Below are positions 11,139 through 24,923 of a stretch of 64,000 bases of DNA, in pieces. How positions within the stretch are numbered: the first letter of the stretch is position 1; each line of letters opens with the position of its first letter. The translations under genes and the position numbers were made by a program. Source of the DNA: Antilocapra americana (taxonomy: Eukaryota; Chordata; Mammalia; Artiodactyla; Antilocapridae); contig ML660774.1 of the NCBI GenBank assembly GCA_007570785.1, positions 703,309 to 767,308 on the forward strand, given 5' to 3'. Under the pieces are notes generated by a model. The model was not told the origin of the DNA and did not search any database. It worked only from the letters and a program-made list of their open reading frames with translations.

Positions 11139-11960
11139 GCTCAGTTCAGTTCAGTCACTCAGTCGTGTCCGACTCTTTGCGACCCCATGAACTGCAGCAC
11201 AGCAGGCCTCCCTGTCCATCACCAACTCCTGGAGTTTACTGAAACTCATGTCTGCTGAGTTGGTGATGCCACCAAACCATCTCATCCTCTGTCGTCCTCT
11301 TCTTCTGCTGCCCTCAATCTTTCCCAGCATCAGGGTCTTTTCAAATGAGTCATCTCTTTGCATCAGGTGGCCAAAGGACTGGAGTTTCAGCTTCAACATC
11401 AGTCCTTCCAGTGAGCACCCAGGGCTGATCTCCTTGCAGTCCAAGGGACTCTCAAGGGTCTTCTCCAACACTACAGTTCAAAAGCATCAATTCTTTGGTG
11501 CTCAGCTTTCTTTATAGTCCAACTCTCACATCCATACAATGACTACTGGAAAAATCATAGCCTTGACTAGACGGACCTTTGTTGGCAAAGTAATGTCTCT
11601 GCTTTTTAATATGCTGCCTAGGTTGGTCATAACTTTCCTTCCAAGGAGTAAGCATCTTTTAATTTAATGGCTGCAGTCACCATCTGCAGTGATTTTGGAA
11701 CCCCCCCAAAATAAAGTCAGCCAACGTTTCCCCATCTATCTGCCATGAAGAGATGGGACCAGATGCCATGATATCCATTTTCTGAATGTTGCGCTTTAAG
11801 CCATCTTTTTCACTATCCTCTTTCATTTTCATCAAGAGGCTCTTTAGTTCTTCTTCGCTTTCTGCCATAAGGGTGGTGTCGTCTGCATTATCTGAGGTTA
11901 TTGATATTTCTCCCGGCAGTGTTGATTCCAGCTTGTGCTTCATCCAGCCCAGTGTTTCTC
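11139..11960 (-). mobile_element. BovB (RTE) LINE, 5'-truncated
   Basis: The low-coordinate end is the BovB 3' terminus (cagttcagttcagtcactca on the plus strand). On the minus strand the element starts in the reverse transcriptase region, with DDTTLMAESEEELKSLLMK after the YADD motif, and continues through the C-terminal part. The frames are broken. The flanks tctcacctgtca (11127-11138) and tctcaactgtca (11957-11968) differ at one base and are the likely target duplication. Confidence 0.95.
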
Positions 11961-12322
11961 AACTGTCAAGGCTCCCACAGTCACTCCACTGGAACTGAGT
12001 CCCCACAACTTCTGTGTGAGCTCTTGTGACCTGTCACACTTCACCTCTGTCCTGGGGATCACACTGCTCTTATTCCATCAAATGTGCTCTTTCCTCCTTG
12101 AGCCACGTTCTTCTGCTATTCCTTCTCCCTTAGTGGCGGTTATTATTGGTGACCTTTGCTGACTTATCTTGTACATCATCCTGAATGTCTGAATTCTCAG
12201 GGCTCAGAAATAGTTTTCCTGACACTCTCTTTATACTTCTAAGTATCCTCATCTCTCCCCAAACCTGAAAAAACTGATCAGCTTTCTCAAGGTCTCATTC
12301 TTAACATAAGTAAAATGGAACT

Positions 12323-12524
12323 GGGCTTCCCTGGTGGGTCAGTGATAAAGAATCTGCCTGCCAAGGCAGGAGATGTGGGTTTGATCCCTGAATCGGGAAG
12401 ATCCCCTGGTGGAGGAAATGGCAATCCACTTGCTGGGAAAATCCAATAGACAGAGGAGCCTGGCAGGCTACAGTCCTTGGAGTCACAAAGAGTTGGACAG
12501 GACTGAGTGACTGAGCACACACAC
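12323..12524 (+). mobile_element. Bov-tA SINE with target duplication
   Basis: Full Bov-tA from gggcttccctggtgggtcag to gactgagtgactgagcacac. Flanks aaaatggaact (12312-12322) and aaaacggaact (12525-12535) match at 10 of 11 bases. Confidence 0.93.
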
Positions 12525-12739
12525 AAAACGGAACTGATGAATTTCCTCTCCAAGTGCATTTCCTCTTGGGCTTTTCCCAGTTCATTAAAATGTACTAACC
12601 TGTTGCTTATTTAGGAGTCTGGGAATTAACCCTTATTTTCATTCCTTACCTTACTTAGATCATGTTAAATATGATCTATCAGCAAGTACTAATCATCTTT
12701 CCTCTAAAATACAGCAGTTTTTCTCCATGTTCACACGGA

Positions 12740-13360
12740 CCTCCAAATTTAAGATGCCAATATCTCTCATCTGATTTACTGCATTACTTTCATAACTGAT
12801 CCTTTCAGCTGCTCTATTTACCGCTCCAGTTGACTCTTCACCCACAAATCACAAGAATCCTCACTAAACACTTATTGATTGAATGATCCCACTCACCTGT
12901 GTTTCAGTGGCTTTGACTTCAAATAAAATCCAACTCTCCTTCAGATAAAATCCAGTCCAAGGCGATGAGTGATCTGACTCCCATCAATGCTCCAATCTTA
13001 CACCATTGCCACGTTAAGTCATAGAACATTGATATCTCCACAATGTCATGATGTTTTCAAGTTTAAAACCTAGAAAATTTTATTCCATTCCTAGAATTGT
13101 ATGTCCCGGCTCTATACACAGCTGGTGCTTTCTCTTCAGTAAGGCATTAGCTGAAACGTCACATAATCACTGCAGCTTTCTATCCACTGTAGTTAAATAA
13201 CCTGACTGACATAAGCTATTTCAGTTTCCTTCATATTTATTTCAGACATTGTAAACACTAGCCTATTTATTCTTATTTACTCCCTAGTGTGCCTATTTTA
13301 TTGCCTATCTTTTACAGAATATCTGGCATACGGTATTTAGTCAAAGAATAAATGAAAGAG
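12740..13360 (+). mobile_element. L2 LINE 3' end
   Basis: The decayed text follows the L2 3' order: ctactgcat..., cagtggcttt...aaataaaatccaa, a gctgaaacgtcac segment, and the terminal atctggcata...aataaatgaaag. No coding frame survives. Confidence 0.6.
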
Positions 13361-16300
13361 GAGGATGGGATAAAAGCAGTTTCCTACCATTTTTCATGTC
13401 ATGGAAGAACTCTATAAATAAGGCTTTCCTAAAACCAAAGAGAAACATTAGAAAAATATTTAAAGGTAATTCAATTCAAATCTTATTAAAATAGGCCCAA
13501 AGTAATTATTGACAATTATGTATTTTTTCTTAAGTGACTAAGGTATCATTTAGGAAAATGTTCCTGTTTAATCTAAATCAAGGAACTAGAAAATAAACAT
13601 GATTTTCTTTAAAAAATATGGAAAAACAGTACATTTTAATTTTAACTATTTAAACATGCTGACAAGGTTAAGTCAATGGTAGATAGTAAACATAAGAAAT
13701 CCATATCTTTTTCATCTGAATTATTTTCCCCTATTTTCACATTAAAGAATCAAATATGGACAATCAGCACTTAGGAAAAACTTTAAAAATCCAGAAATAA
13801 AAAAAAAAAGACAGAAAGAAGGAAAAAAGAAAGTCTGATCCACACAGATCTCATAAAAAGTTACAAAAGAAGTGATTATTCATTCAAAGATTAATAAGTG
13901 AAAATTGTATTACTGAAGGTCCCATTCATTTTATATTTTAAGTGGAAAGTTTTTTAGCACTTAATTGCATTTCTCCCTTAAGGTAATGTAAGGTGAATTA
14001 AACCACATAGCCTCAAAAATACATTCTGAAGTCAGTAGCTTGGGGCATGAATAGGAAAGACAGAATTATGTTGCAATATTATACCTTTAGCTCCTTTTTT
14101 CCCCACATCATAAAGGTTATCAAATGCATTGCAGACTCTATAAGACTACCACTGATCTATTGCATTTTCCTCAAACTCAGGAAGTAAAAGTCCAAGATCT
14201 TGGAGACTCATCTCCTTTCACTGCCTCAGTGTCTCTAGTATGCAGAGCCTGACGGGACTATCACATTTCCTGTCTGGCCCCAATCTCTTATTAGCAAGAA
14301 AGAGTAACAGTAGTTTTAGAACTATCCCCATTTCATCAGAATGGAAGTCTTGCCACACCACAAAGTAAGGGTGAAAAGGACATAAAGACAGAGGTGGCTA
14401 CAAAATACTCAGAGCAAAAGGGTACCAAATGAGCAAGCAAAATCAACAACCACAGAGTTCACAGAAACTTTGGGGGTAACAATGATGAGTTCAGTATCAG
14501 TGAGAATTAAATATTTATCATCCTTCCCCTTGTGATGATACAACATCACTGAAATAACATTTCTAGTGTGTCAATTTTTGGATCAGTTGATGAGCAAAAG
14601 CAATCATGGGTCATGACAAATATATGATGAGGTACTAATAATATAAAAACTGGGTGTCTCGTTGATTTTACTTGTACCTAAAGAACAGATGCTTCTACAT
14701 GCATTTTTTCAGTTTATTAACAACATTCATTGGAAACAGAGCTAAAACCAAATCAGTCATGAATGAAAAATTAATCTTTCAACTTCAGTTAAATTTGGCA
14801 GACTTAAGTCAAATGTATAGCTCTGCTTCCTCCCGGAACTTCGCTAAAACAGGGGTAATGCATTGTTGCCACAGAGGTCAAAGGAACAGGATAGGAGAGA
14901 CTGAGAGATAGAAGAAAGATACTGCTTTTTTTTAAAAGAAATATATAGAGGTGTTATTAGAGGAGACAGAGCTTAAAACCATGCTGGGAATAGCTGGGAA
15001 TGGCTAGAAGAAGCAAGTCATTTTATGCCTCAGATCCTCAAACATAGTTACTCAGGAGTACTCTGCAAAATGGAGGTGAAGAAACAGATCAAACGGACAG
15101 ACAGGTTGAAGTAAAGACCAAATTTAACCCTCGGATTCTCCATTTATCATCTCTATCCAGTCAAGCAACTGAATCTTTGAAATCTTAGCCTGATCCAGAG
15201 GCTCATTTCAAGGTCACCAAGTACAGCAAAGAGCAGGACAAAACTTATTTCCTATATGAGAGGACGAAGAAAAAGCCTGCACTGAAAATAGTAGATTTTC
15301 AAGTTTCTTACTTTGCTTGGTACCATGCTAGCTGGGACCTCAACAGCCCTCCACCACTACTTGAGGACACCTACTTCCCTCCCCCAGTTGTAGAATGCTT
15401 TTTCTCTGAAAAGTCTTTGTGGCCACAGGGAAGGTATATAGTTGCATACAGAGATGTTTCCCCCAGTGGGAAAATAAAAAAAACAAAAAAAAGACCAGAT
15501 CTCTATCCACTTGCTCTGTATTAAATCCTATCTATTGACTAGTTCTACAACCCAGAATGAACTTCTATTGATTTTTTTCAGTGATTCAACCTTAAGAATA
15601 AACAAAAACAACAGCAAAGGATGATAAGAAATTTGAGGAAAATCTCTGAAGTAAAAAAGAGAGAGAAATCAAACAAATGGAATCTAACAAAAACAGGGAA
15701 TATGGGAAGTAAAATGCTTAGAGAAAAACCCTACAATATTTTCAGATATTATTAGAGAATATATTACATTTATGAAGCATTAACATCAGAAGAAATAATG
15801 CCAAACTTACACAAACACTTTGAAGTAGTAGTTTTTAATTTTTAAAAAATATAGCAGGAAAAATACATGACCCACCTTATTCAATGAGGCCGTTATTACT
15901 GATACCAAAGTGAGATAAACACTTACAAGCAAGTTCTTAGAGGCATTTTTGTTTTCTTTAGCTATTTAAGCAATATTTTTAAATTCGTCACTTTGCTCTT
16001 GCTTATTCACTTTTAACAAGGGATCCAACTGTAGTCATCATCATTCAATGAGTACTTCATGTCTCCTTGTGTGTGAGAGACTGTTCTCTGTGTGGATGTG
16101 GAGTCTGGCAAACTCTGGTAAGCCTCAAAAAAGTTTGAGGGCTACTGGGTGCTAAAACCTAGAGTATTTGGTTAATATTTGCACAGTGAGGAAGAGGGGA
16201 AAATGTCCCTGTGAATACCAGTTTCTGGTGTGAGCGATGAAGGATGACTAGAGAACACTATGGGGGAAGGCGTTTTGACTGGGGGAAAACGATTTATTTT

Positions 16301-17007
16301 AGACTTGTGAGTTGGGGGCATTTAAGGCCTCCATGCAGCAGTGAGGGAGCAGGATACGTGGTTCTACTGGTCAGGAGAAACCTCTAAGACAGCTGTCTAT
16401 GATGCTGGTTGGAAGATGAAGCCATGTGTCCAGTCAAGAAGGTACAGAGCGAGCAGAGGGCAGCGCAGAACCTAGGCTGGGGAACTATCAAACCTGACAC
16501 GCAGGATCCAAGGGATGAACCAGCAACACAGCCAAGGGAGAGGCGGGGAGAGGGACTGTCATGAAATCTACAGGTGACAGAGTGTTTCTGGAAGGAAGGA
16601 GTGGTTTGAAGTCTAATTCTTCTGCACACCCTGTAAACTGAAACCGGGAAGTCTGGTCACTGGGCACTTGAGCAAGGGCAGTGCTGATCCCAGAGGGTGC
16701 AGCGCAGGTAACAAAAAGGAGGTCACTCATTGACCGGTGACTCACCCAAGAGAATGAGCATTTTCCTAACCAGTTCTTGCTAATTTGCTGAAACTATGAA
16801 CTTGGGTTTGGGGGTCTCAAAAATAATAGGTTTGAGGAATCCTGACTAGAAAGAGTGACTACTAAAAACACACCAGCAGGAGGTTTTCAAGGGAGTCAAG
16901 GACTAATAACAATCACAAAATCCAAGATCCAAGACTCTCCAGTTATTGAGAATAGATTTCAAAACCACCTTGCCTTTTAGCGGAATCCATGAAAGTGGAT
17001 GAAAAAG
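13361..17007. other. Unassigned intron 1 sequence
   Basis: About 3.6 kb with no ruminant SINE or BovB. Features are an A-rich/purine stretch at 13799-13832 and a more GC-balanced part at 16190-16750. Open frames in that part (for example 16384-16629) show no known domain. No gene is supported. Confidence 0.6.
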
Positions 17008-17045
17008 GCATGAATACTGGAGTGGGGTGCCATTGCCTTCTCCAG
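17008..17045 (-). mobile_element. Short Bov-A2 fragment
   Basis: About 38 bp of the plus strand (gaatactggagtggggtgcc then attgccttctcca) match the internal Bov-A2 block in reverse. Both ends of the element are missing. Confidence 0.7.
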
Positions 17046-17848
17046 AAAATCTAACTATTTGCTCATTAAACAAAATACGGTCACTTTATTATGAAAAGTT
17101 TGCTTGAAATATGGGTGAACTTTAACAAATACTAAAATGCAAAGCTATCCATTGTCCAAAAGCATGCAACCTTTTGTATTTGTATTAGCAATTCAGATGC
17201 AAGTTATTCCAATAGTTTTCTTCTTATTCAAGAAATGATTTGCAGAGCTGGACCCCTTACAGAATTCTCTGCTTACAAAAATAAAGAGATAAATCTCCTT
17301 GGGGAAGATGACGCTTGGGGTAGATCTAGTGCCTCTTCTCTAGCAGGAAATAAGTAAATTCATTTTGGAATAAACAAATACAACTTTTTCAATTAGGGCC
17401 AATTAGTTTCCAAAGCCTTTGCTATTTTAGATATTACAGAAAGCTATTTAATGTGCCAGTTTATATAAGATAGATTTCATAAGATTATGAGAAAGAATTT
17501 TACATACCTCACAGAAACAATTTTATAGTCCTTTCAAATAGTGATTTTGGAACTGAGCCAAATGGCAAGCAGCTCCTGAAAAGCAGGTGTGATGCTAGTT
17601 GGCCCAAGGTCCCTTCACACTTGCAGGTCGGTATTAGGTCTTTCAGGATCAAACCTCACAGTATTCTGTTCAAACCATCAGCAGTTGTAAGAAAGCATTT
17701 ACAAGCTTTTATATGTTTCACAGTCTCTGCTCCATTAGGTTTCTATGCACCAAACAGGCAAAGATAAGAATTTAGTTTCTGGGAAGATTTCCTCTAAGTG
17801 CCTCTGTCCAACGCATCCAGTGCTGACAAAAGGAAAAGGTGGTGGTGG

Positions 17849-19890
17849 TTCAGTTCAGTTCAGTCACTCAGTCCTGTCCGACTCTTTGCGACCCCATGAA
17901 CTGCACCACGCCAGGCCTCCCTGTCCATCACCAACTCCCACAGCTTGCTCACACTCATGTCCATCAAGTCGATGAAGCCATGATGCTCTGTCATCCCCTT
18001 TTCCTCCTGCCTTCAGTCTTTCCCAGCATCAGGGTCTTTTCCAGTGAATAAGTTCTTCACATCAGGTAGCCAAAGTATTGGAGCTTCAGCTCCAGCGTCA
18101 GTCCTTTCAATGAATATTCAGGACTGATTTCCTTTAAGATGGACTGGTTTGATCTCCTTGTACTCCAAGGGACTCTCAAGAGTTTTCTCCAACACCGCAG
18201 CTGAAAAACATCAATTTTTTGGCTCTCAGCTTTGTTTATGGTCCAACTCTCACATCCATAGATGACTACTAGAAAAAGCATATAGCTTTGACTAAACGAA
18301 ACTTTGTGAGCAAAGTAATGTCTCTGCTTTCTAATATGTTGTCTAGGTTGGTCATAGCTTTTCTTCCAAGGAGCAAGTATCTTTTAATTTCATGACCGCA
18401 GTCACCGTCTGCAGTGATTTTGGAGCCCAAGAAATTAAAGTATGTCACTGTTTCCATAGTCTCCTCATCTATTTGCCATGAAGTGATGGGACCAGATGCC
18501 ATGATCTTCATTTTTTGAATGCTGAGTTTTAAGCCAGCTTTTTCACTCTCCTCTTTCACTTTCATCAAGAGGCTCTTTAGTTCCTCTTCACTTTCAGCCA
18601 TAATGGTGGTGTCATCTGCATATCTGAGATTATTGATATTTCTCCCAGCAGTCTTGTTTCCAGCCTGTGCTTCATCCAGCTATTTTGCATGATGTACTCT
18701 CCATATAAGCTGGATAAGCAGGATGACAATATACAGCCTTGACTTACTCCTTTCTCAATTTGGAACCAGTTCATTGTTCCGTGTCTGGTTCTAACTGTTG
18801 CTTCTTGACCTGCAAACAGATTTCTCAGGAGGCAGGTCAGGTGGTGTGGTATTCCCATATCTTTAAGAATTTTCCACAGTTTGTTGTGATCCACACAGTC
18901 AAAGGCTTTAGAGTAGTCAATGAAGCACAAGTAGATGTTTTTCTGGAACTCTCTTGCTTGCCAATGGATGTTGGCAGTTTGATCTATGGTTCCTCTGCCT
19001 TTTCTAAATCCAGCTTGAATATCTAGAGATTATCCATTTATGTATTATTGAAGCCTCACTTGGAGAATTTTGAGCATTACTTTGCTATCGTGTGAGATGA
19101 GTTCAATTGTGTGTAGTTTGAGCCTTCTTTGGTATTGCCTTTCTTTGGGATTGGAATGAAAACTGACCTTTCCCAGTCCTGTGGCCACTGCTGAATTTTC
19201 CAAATGTGCTGGCATATCGAGTGCAGCACTTGCACAGCATCATCTTTTAGGATTTGAAATAGCTCATCTGGAATTCCATCACCTCCACTAGTTTTTTTCA
19301 TAGCAATGCTTCCTAAGGCCCACTTGACTTTGGCCTCCAAGATGTCTTGCTCTAGGTAAGTGATCACACCATCATGGTTATCTGGGTCACGAAGATCTTT
19401 CTTGTATAGTTCTTCTGGGTGTTCTTGTCACCTCCTCTTAGTATCTTCTTCTTCTGTTAGGTCCATACCATTTCTGTCCTTTTTTGTGCCCATCATTGCA
19501 TGAAATGTTTCCTTGTTATCTCTAATTTTCTTGACGAGATCTCTAGTCTTTCCCATTCTATTGTTTCCCTCTATTTCTTTGCATTGATCGCTGAGGAAGG
19601 CTTTCTTATCTCTCTGTGCTATTCTTTGGAACTCTGCATTCAAATGGGTATCATTTTCCTTTTCTCCTTTGGATTTAGCTTTTCTTCTTTTCTCAGCTAT
19701 TCATAAGGCCTCCTCTAGCAACCATTTTCCGTTTCTGCATATCTTTTTCTTGGGGATGGTCTTGATCACTGCCTCCTGTACAATGTCGCCAACCTCCGTC
19801 TATAGTTCTGCAGGCACACTATCAGATCTAATTCCTTGAATCTATTTGTCACTTCCACTGTATAATCAGAAGGGATTTCATTTAGGTCTT
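17849..19890 (-). mobile_element. BovB (RTE) LINE, about 2 kb
   Basis: This 5'-truncated BovB has broken frames. Reading downward in coordinate, remnants are: the linker before the reverse transcriptase (KTRDLVKKIRDNKETFHA, 19428-19643), an N-terminal RT part with ASGGDGIPDELFQ-type text (19077-19367), RT motifs A and B with FIDYSKAFDCVDHNKL and GVSQGCILSSC (18577-18930), the AESEEELKSLLMKVKEE part (18269-18601) and a C-terminal piece (18057-18281). The 3' terminus is at 17849. No clear target duplication was found. Confidence 0.95.
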
Positions 19891-20147
19891 GTATATATCA
19901 GCTAATATCTTGTTTCTTTTTCTTTTCCTTTCTGTATTATAATATGTAAAACAGAGAACTGGGTCTAATACCTATGAGTCAGAATTCTCTTTTTATCCCC
20001 CAAATGTGGACAGATTTACACTGTTCTGAATAATGTAAGTTATTTTATAATGTTGACATTTAAATTGTTAAAATAAAACATGCAGTCACCTATTTTACCA
20101 AGGTTCCTTTATATTTTGGAAGCAAGTTTTATCAGATATGTTCTAAG

Positions 20148-20342
20148 CTGCAGTCCACGGGGTCGCTAAGAGTCAGAGACAACTAAAGCGACTTAGCATG
20201 CATGCATGCATTGGAGAAGGAAATGGCAGCCCACTCCAGTGTTCTCGCCTGGAGAGTCCCAGGGACGGGGGAGCCTGGTGGACTGCCGTCTATGGGGTCA
20301 CACACCGTCAGACACGACTGAAGCGACTTAGCAGCAGCAGCA
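20148..20342 (+). mobile_element. Bov-A2 SINE with (CAG)n tail
   Basis: The copy begins in the first monomer (gctgcagtccacggggtcgc), has the second monomer (ggagaaggaaatggcagccc) and ends in cgacttag plus cagcagcagcag. It is 5'-truncated. A gcatgcatgcatgcat run (20197-20212) lies between the monomers. Confidence 0.92.
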
Positions 20343-20464
20343 GTTAGATTTTCTGGTGTTTTTTTCTTGAATTTTAACTGTTAATAACTATTAGTCTATC
20401 TATTCACTCAATATATAAAAGCCTAGTTTTAGATCTAGCCTCAAAAATTAAAAACTTAGTTGCT

Positions 20465-20588
20465 GCTGCTAATTCCCTTCAGTCGTGTCTGACTGTGTGT
20501 GACCCCATAGACTGCAGCCCACCAGGCTCCTCTGTCCAAGGGGTTTTCCAGGCAAGAGTACTAGAGTGGGGTGCCACTGCCTTCTCTG
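20465..20588 (-). mobile_element. Bov-A2 SINE fragment with target duplication
   Basis: The minus-strand copy has the (CAG)n tail at its low-coordinate end. It is flanked by identical 14-bp copies of aaaacttagttgct at 20451-20464 and 20589-20602, so this 5'-truncated copy appears to have inserted as such. Confidence 0.92.
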
Positions 20589-20823
20589 AAAACTTAGTTG
20601 CTTCTACATTATTTAGTCTTTCTGTGTCTCTAAGTATTTTGAAATTGCGTCAGCATTTTTCATATTCCTAAATAGGGTAATGTTCACCACGATTCTTAGC
20701 TAAACACATAGAGATAGAAGAAAACTATAGACTAAATATTTATCAATGAACTACATAGTGAAGCATAACTCATTTTATTTTTAAAGATGCATTTTAAAAT
20801 GATTCTTCCAGTTTATCAAATTC

Positions 20824-20900
20824 TGCTGCTGCTGCTGCTAACTCGCTTCAGTCCTGTCTGACTCTGTGCGACCCCATAGACTGCAACCCACCAGGCTCCC
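20824..20900 (-). mobile_element. Bov-A2 SINE fragment
   Basis: The plus strand shows (CTG)n followed by taactcgcttcagtcctgtc and ends at ccaccaggctccc. Only the 3' part remains. Confidence 0.85.
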
Positions 20901-21919
20901 TTAAAAAAAACTATTTTTAAAATATCTAATGTATCAGTATACAAATTCTAAATAGTTACACAAAACATGCACTATTTACAAATGTGATACTATTAATTAA
21001 AAGACCACCCACTTTGTCACATTAACTAGTAAACATTCTAACAGAGAATGTAATTAACACTGAAAAACAAATGTAAATGAACCTAAAAAAGCACTAAAGA
21101 GGTGGGGATTATTATAAAAGAAGTGTGTTTGAAAATACTCTGCGATTGTTAGTGTAACATAAAAATGTTAAATTTCAAATGTTTTTCAGATCACTAAGAT
21201 ATAGATTAATTCAGGATTTATTCAAATTAAAAAACCTTTAGTATTCATGTAATGCTAATCATTAAAAAGTATTTGAAAAGGAGAAATGCCTTTTTTTTTA
21301 CTTCATTAAAAAAAGACCACAAATAGCAATATAAATTACTGTTCTAAACAGAAAAATCATAAAGGTAGTTTGGTTATAAACTTTTGCAAGATAACTTCAT
21401 TTTTTTTCCCCAATAAAACACTCCCTAGAAAATCATACCAATTCCTTATAATTTATTTTTTCACATTTTATTTCTTAGTGACTATATGAAAATAATCCAT
21501 ATTTCCCATGATATGAAATTAGAGCCTATTACCAAATTAGTTCAAAATACATTTCTGTATCTTTATAAGCTGCAGATGCATAAAGCAGAAAATGACCAGA
21601 ATGTTTTGCAAACTCTGAAACTGTTCCATATTCTATTGTTGCTGAGTAAGTTTATTGGTTATAAGGATATTAACATACTGAACAAAATCTCTTTTATGTC
21701 CACTTGACAGAATAAGATGCTAGCTTCACAGGAGTTTTCATAAATAGCACAATTAACTACATGGTGACTTGGTGGTTTCTACACCAATTTATACCACTAA
21801 CCATTTGCTTATAGCTTGATGATGATGAGTCAGGTCCTCAAATAAATTAACCCCATGGCCCCTTAATCTTATGCAAGAAAACATAAGAAAGCTTTAAGCT
21901 AACATTAGTGTTCCTCCTC

Positions 21920-23595
21920 AAGAAAATCAGAGATACCAAGGGAATATTTCATGCAAAGATGGGCACAATAAAGGACAGAAATGGTATGGACTTAACAGAA
22001 GCAGAAGATATTAAGAAGAGGTGGCAACAATATAAAGAAGAACTATACAAAAAAGATCTTCATGATCCAGATAACCACGATGGTGTGATCACTCATATAG
22101 GGCCCTTGGGAAGCATCGCTAGGAACAAAGCTAGTGGAGGTGATGGAATTCCAGATGAGCTATTTCAAATCCCAAGATGATGCTGTGAAAGTGCTGCACT
22201 CAATATGCCAGTAAATTTGGAAAATCCAGCAGTGGCCACAGGACTGGAAAAAGTCAGTTTTCATTCCAACCCCAAAGAAAGGCAATGCCAAAGAATGTTT
22301 AAACTACTGCACAATTGCGCTCATCTCACATGCTAGCAAAGTAATGCTCAATATTCTCCAAGTTAGGCTTCAACAATAAGTGAACCAAGAATTTCCAGAT
22401 GTCCAAGCTGGATTTAGAAAAGGCAGAGGAACCAGAGATCAAATTGTCAACATCCGTTGGATAACAGAAAAAGCAAGAGAGTTCCAGAAAAACATATACT
22501 TTTGCTTCAATGACTACTTTAAAGCCTTTGACTTTGTGGATCACAATAAACTGTGAAAAATTCTTAAAGAGATGGGAATACCACACCACCTGACCTGCCT
22601 CCTGAGAAATCTGTATGTAGGTCAAGAAGCAAAAGTTAGAACCGGACATAGAACAATGGACTGGTTCCAAATGGAGAAAGGAGTACGTCAAGGCTGTATA
22701 TTGTTATCCTGCTTATTTAACGTATATGAAGAGTGTATCATGCAAAATACTGGGCTGGATGAAGCATAAGCTGGAAACAAGACTGCTGGGAGAAATATCA
22801 ATAATCTCAGATATGCAGATGACACCACCCTTATGGCTGAAAGTGAAGAGGAACTAAAAAGCCTCTTGATGAAAGTGAAAGAGAAGAGTGAGAAAGCTGG
22901 CTTAAAACTCAGTATTCAAAAAATGAAGATCATGGCATCTGGTCTCATAACTTCATGGCAAATAGATGAGGAAACAATGGAAACAGTGACAGACTTTTAT
23001 TTTCTTGGCCTCCCAAATCACTGCAGATGGTGACGGCAGCCATGAAATTAAAAGACACTTGGTCCTTGGAAGAAAAGCTATGACCAACCTAGACAACATA
23101 TTAAAAAGCAGAGATATTACTTTGCCAACAAAGGTTTGTCTAATCAATGCTATATTGTTTTACAGCAGTCACTTACGGATGTGAGAGCTGGACCATAAAG
23201 AAAGTTGAGCATTGAAGAATTGATGCTCTTGAGATGTGGTGTTGGAAAAGACTCTTGAGAGTCCCTTGGACTGAAAGGATATCCAACACCCAGTCTATCC
23301 TAAAGGAAATCAGTCCTGGGTGTTCATTGGAAGGACTGATGCTGAAGCTGAAACTCCAATACTTTGGCCACCTGATGCAAAGAGCTGACTCATTAGAAAA
23401 GACCCTGCTGCTGGTAAAGATTGAAGGCTGGAGGAGAAGGCGACGACAGAGGATGAGATGGTTGGATGGCATCACCGACTCGATGGCCATGAGTTTGGGT
23501 AAACTCCGGGAGTTGGTGATGGACAGGGAAGCCTGGTATGCTGCAGTTCACAGGGTCACAAAGAGTCAAACACGATGAGTGAGTGAGCTGAACTG
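21920..23595 (+). mobile_element. BovB (RTE) LINE with target duplication
   Basis: This plus-strand, 5'-truncated copy covers the linker (21908-22180 frame: GIFHAKMGTIKDRNGMDLTE), reverse transcriptase (22572-22769: MGIPHHLTCLLRNLYVGQEA and GVRQGCILLSCLFNVY), the AESEEELKSLLMKVKEKSEK part (22833-23033) and the C-terminus (23234-23578). Stops and frameshifts separate the pieces. Flanks agtgttcctcctc (21907-21919) and agtgttcctgctc (23596-23608) match at 12 of 13 bases. Confidence 0.95.
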
Positions 23596-24923
23596 AGTGT
23601 TCCTGCTCTTATAATTTGTCTGGGGGATTTGCCCTCAGAGTCTGAAAAGAGCTAGGAATAAGCTACAACCATCGATTTGAGACTTTTCAGAACGCAAATG
23701 AAAAAATTATATCATAACTTTATAGTTACAGAGATACTTTGATCAAACCAGTACTAACTGGCATACTCACAGTATTTACCACCCTTGGCTCCAAACATCC
23801 TGGCCATTATTGTATTTGGCATCATTTAGATTATTGAAAAAAAATAAACTGGTATAGCTATTGGAGACATTTTCAAAAGTTAGTTTTCCAAAAATGCCTT
23901 AAGCAGAAGAACACTTCTCATTTGTTCCAATTTCAGGTAATTTTTTTCACTGCACCTTAAATATTTCTTTATATACAGTAGGACCTCAATTAAGTAGGAC
24001 TTACTCATTGAAATGAATAACTCAATGACTTATAAATGAACAGCAAGTGCTCAACAAATGTTTGCTGAATAAAGTTATTAATCCATTAATTAATCTCAAT
24101 CAGGACTCCCTGAATTTGGCAGATAAACCAAAAACATACAAAGAGCTAATTTTGCTTTACATTCTTAATTTCTCAATATCACTATCCATGGAATATCTTT
24201 CATAATTTGGATCTTGTTTCTGGCACATGGAAAAGTCTTAAGTATTCATTTTTACACCAGAATCTCCATTTGATGTACTATCTATGTCAAATCATCATCT
24301 TATAGTTAATTGGAAAGTTATAGAACATAGGGAAAGATGTATTGATTTGACTTCAACCCTAAATCTGTAGCATGAAAGCATTCTTAATATAAGAAACATA
24401 AAAAATCCTTATACTAATTCCAGCTGTTTTAATTGTTGGAATAATGTCTTAGTTTATGTAAACGACTTCAGTGCCCAGGACTGCACCAGCTGAACAATCA
24501 GTGCTGATGACGATCACACCGGGACACTCTGCAGGCACATTAAAATGTGAGAAATCCGGGCTGTCTACTCTGGGGCTTGATTTATCTGGCATGGGTATCT
24601 TGAGTATCACAGCAATTGGGAAACTGCCAAACTGCTACTGAATTATGCTGTGCGTGTGATGACTTAGACCTCTAGCTCCTAATTTTAAACTAATAAGACT
24701 GTGCACTGTCCCAGCTATCTTAAAACATGCTATGCTGTGAAGAATAAAAAAGATAAAGCATAATCTTTCCTTGAAAAGTTGTTCAATGTGTATTTTAAAC
24801 TGAAATGTTTGGTGCTACTATTATTGATCATGCTGTTCATTAGAGGAAAAAAAATTATGGACTGTACCCAGGATCTCCATAATGGGAAAAAGGGTGAACC
24901 AGAGCAATCAATATTATTATTAT

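Noticed and set aside
16384..16745. Overlapping open frames in a GC-balanced segment
   Set aside because: No domain, no splice context and no start context to support an exon.
20190..20345. gcatgcatgcat run and CAG repeats as a separate microsatellite
   Set aside because: They are part of the Bov-A2 linker and tail.
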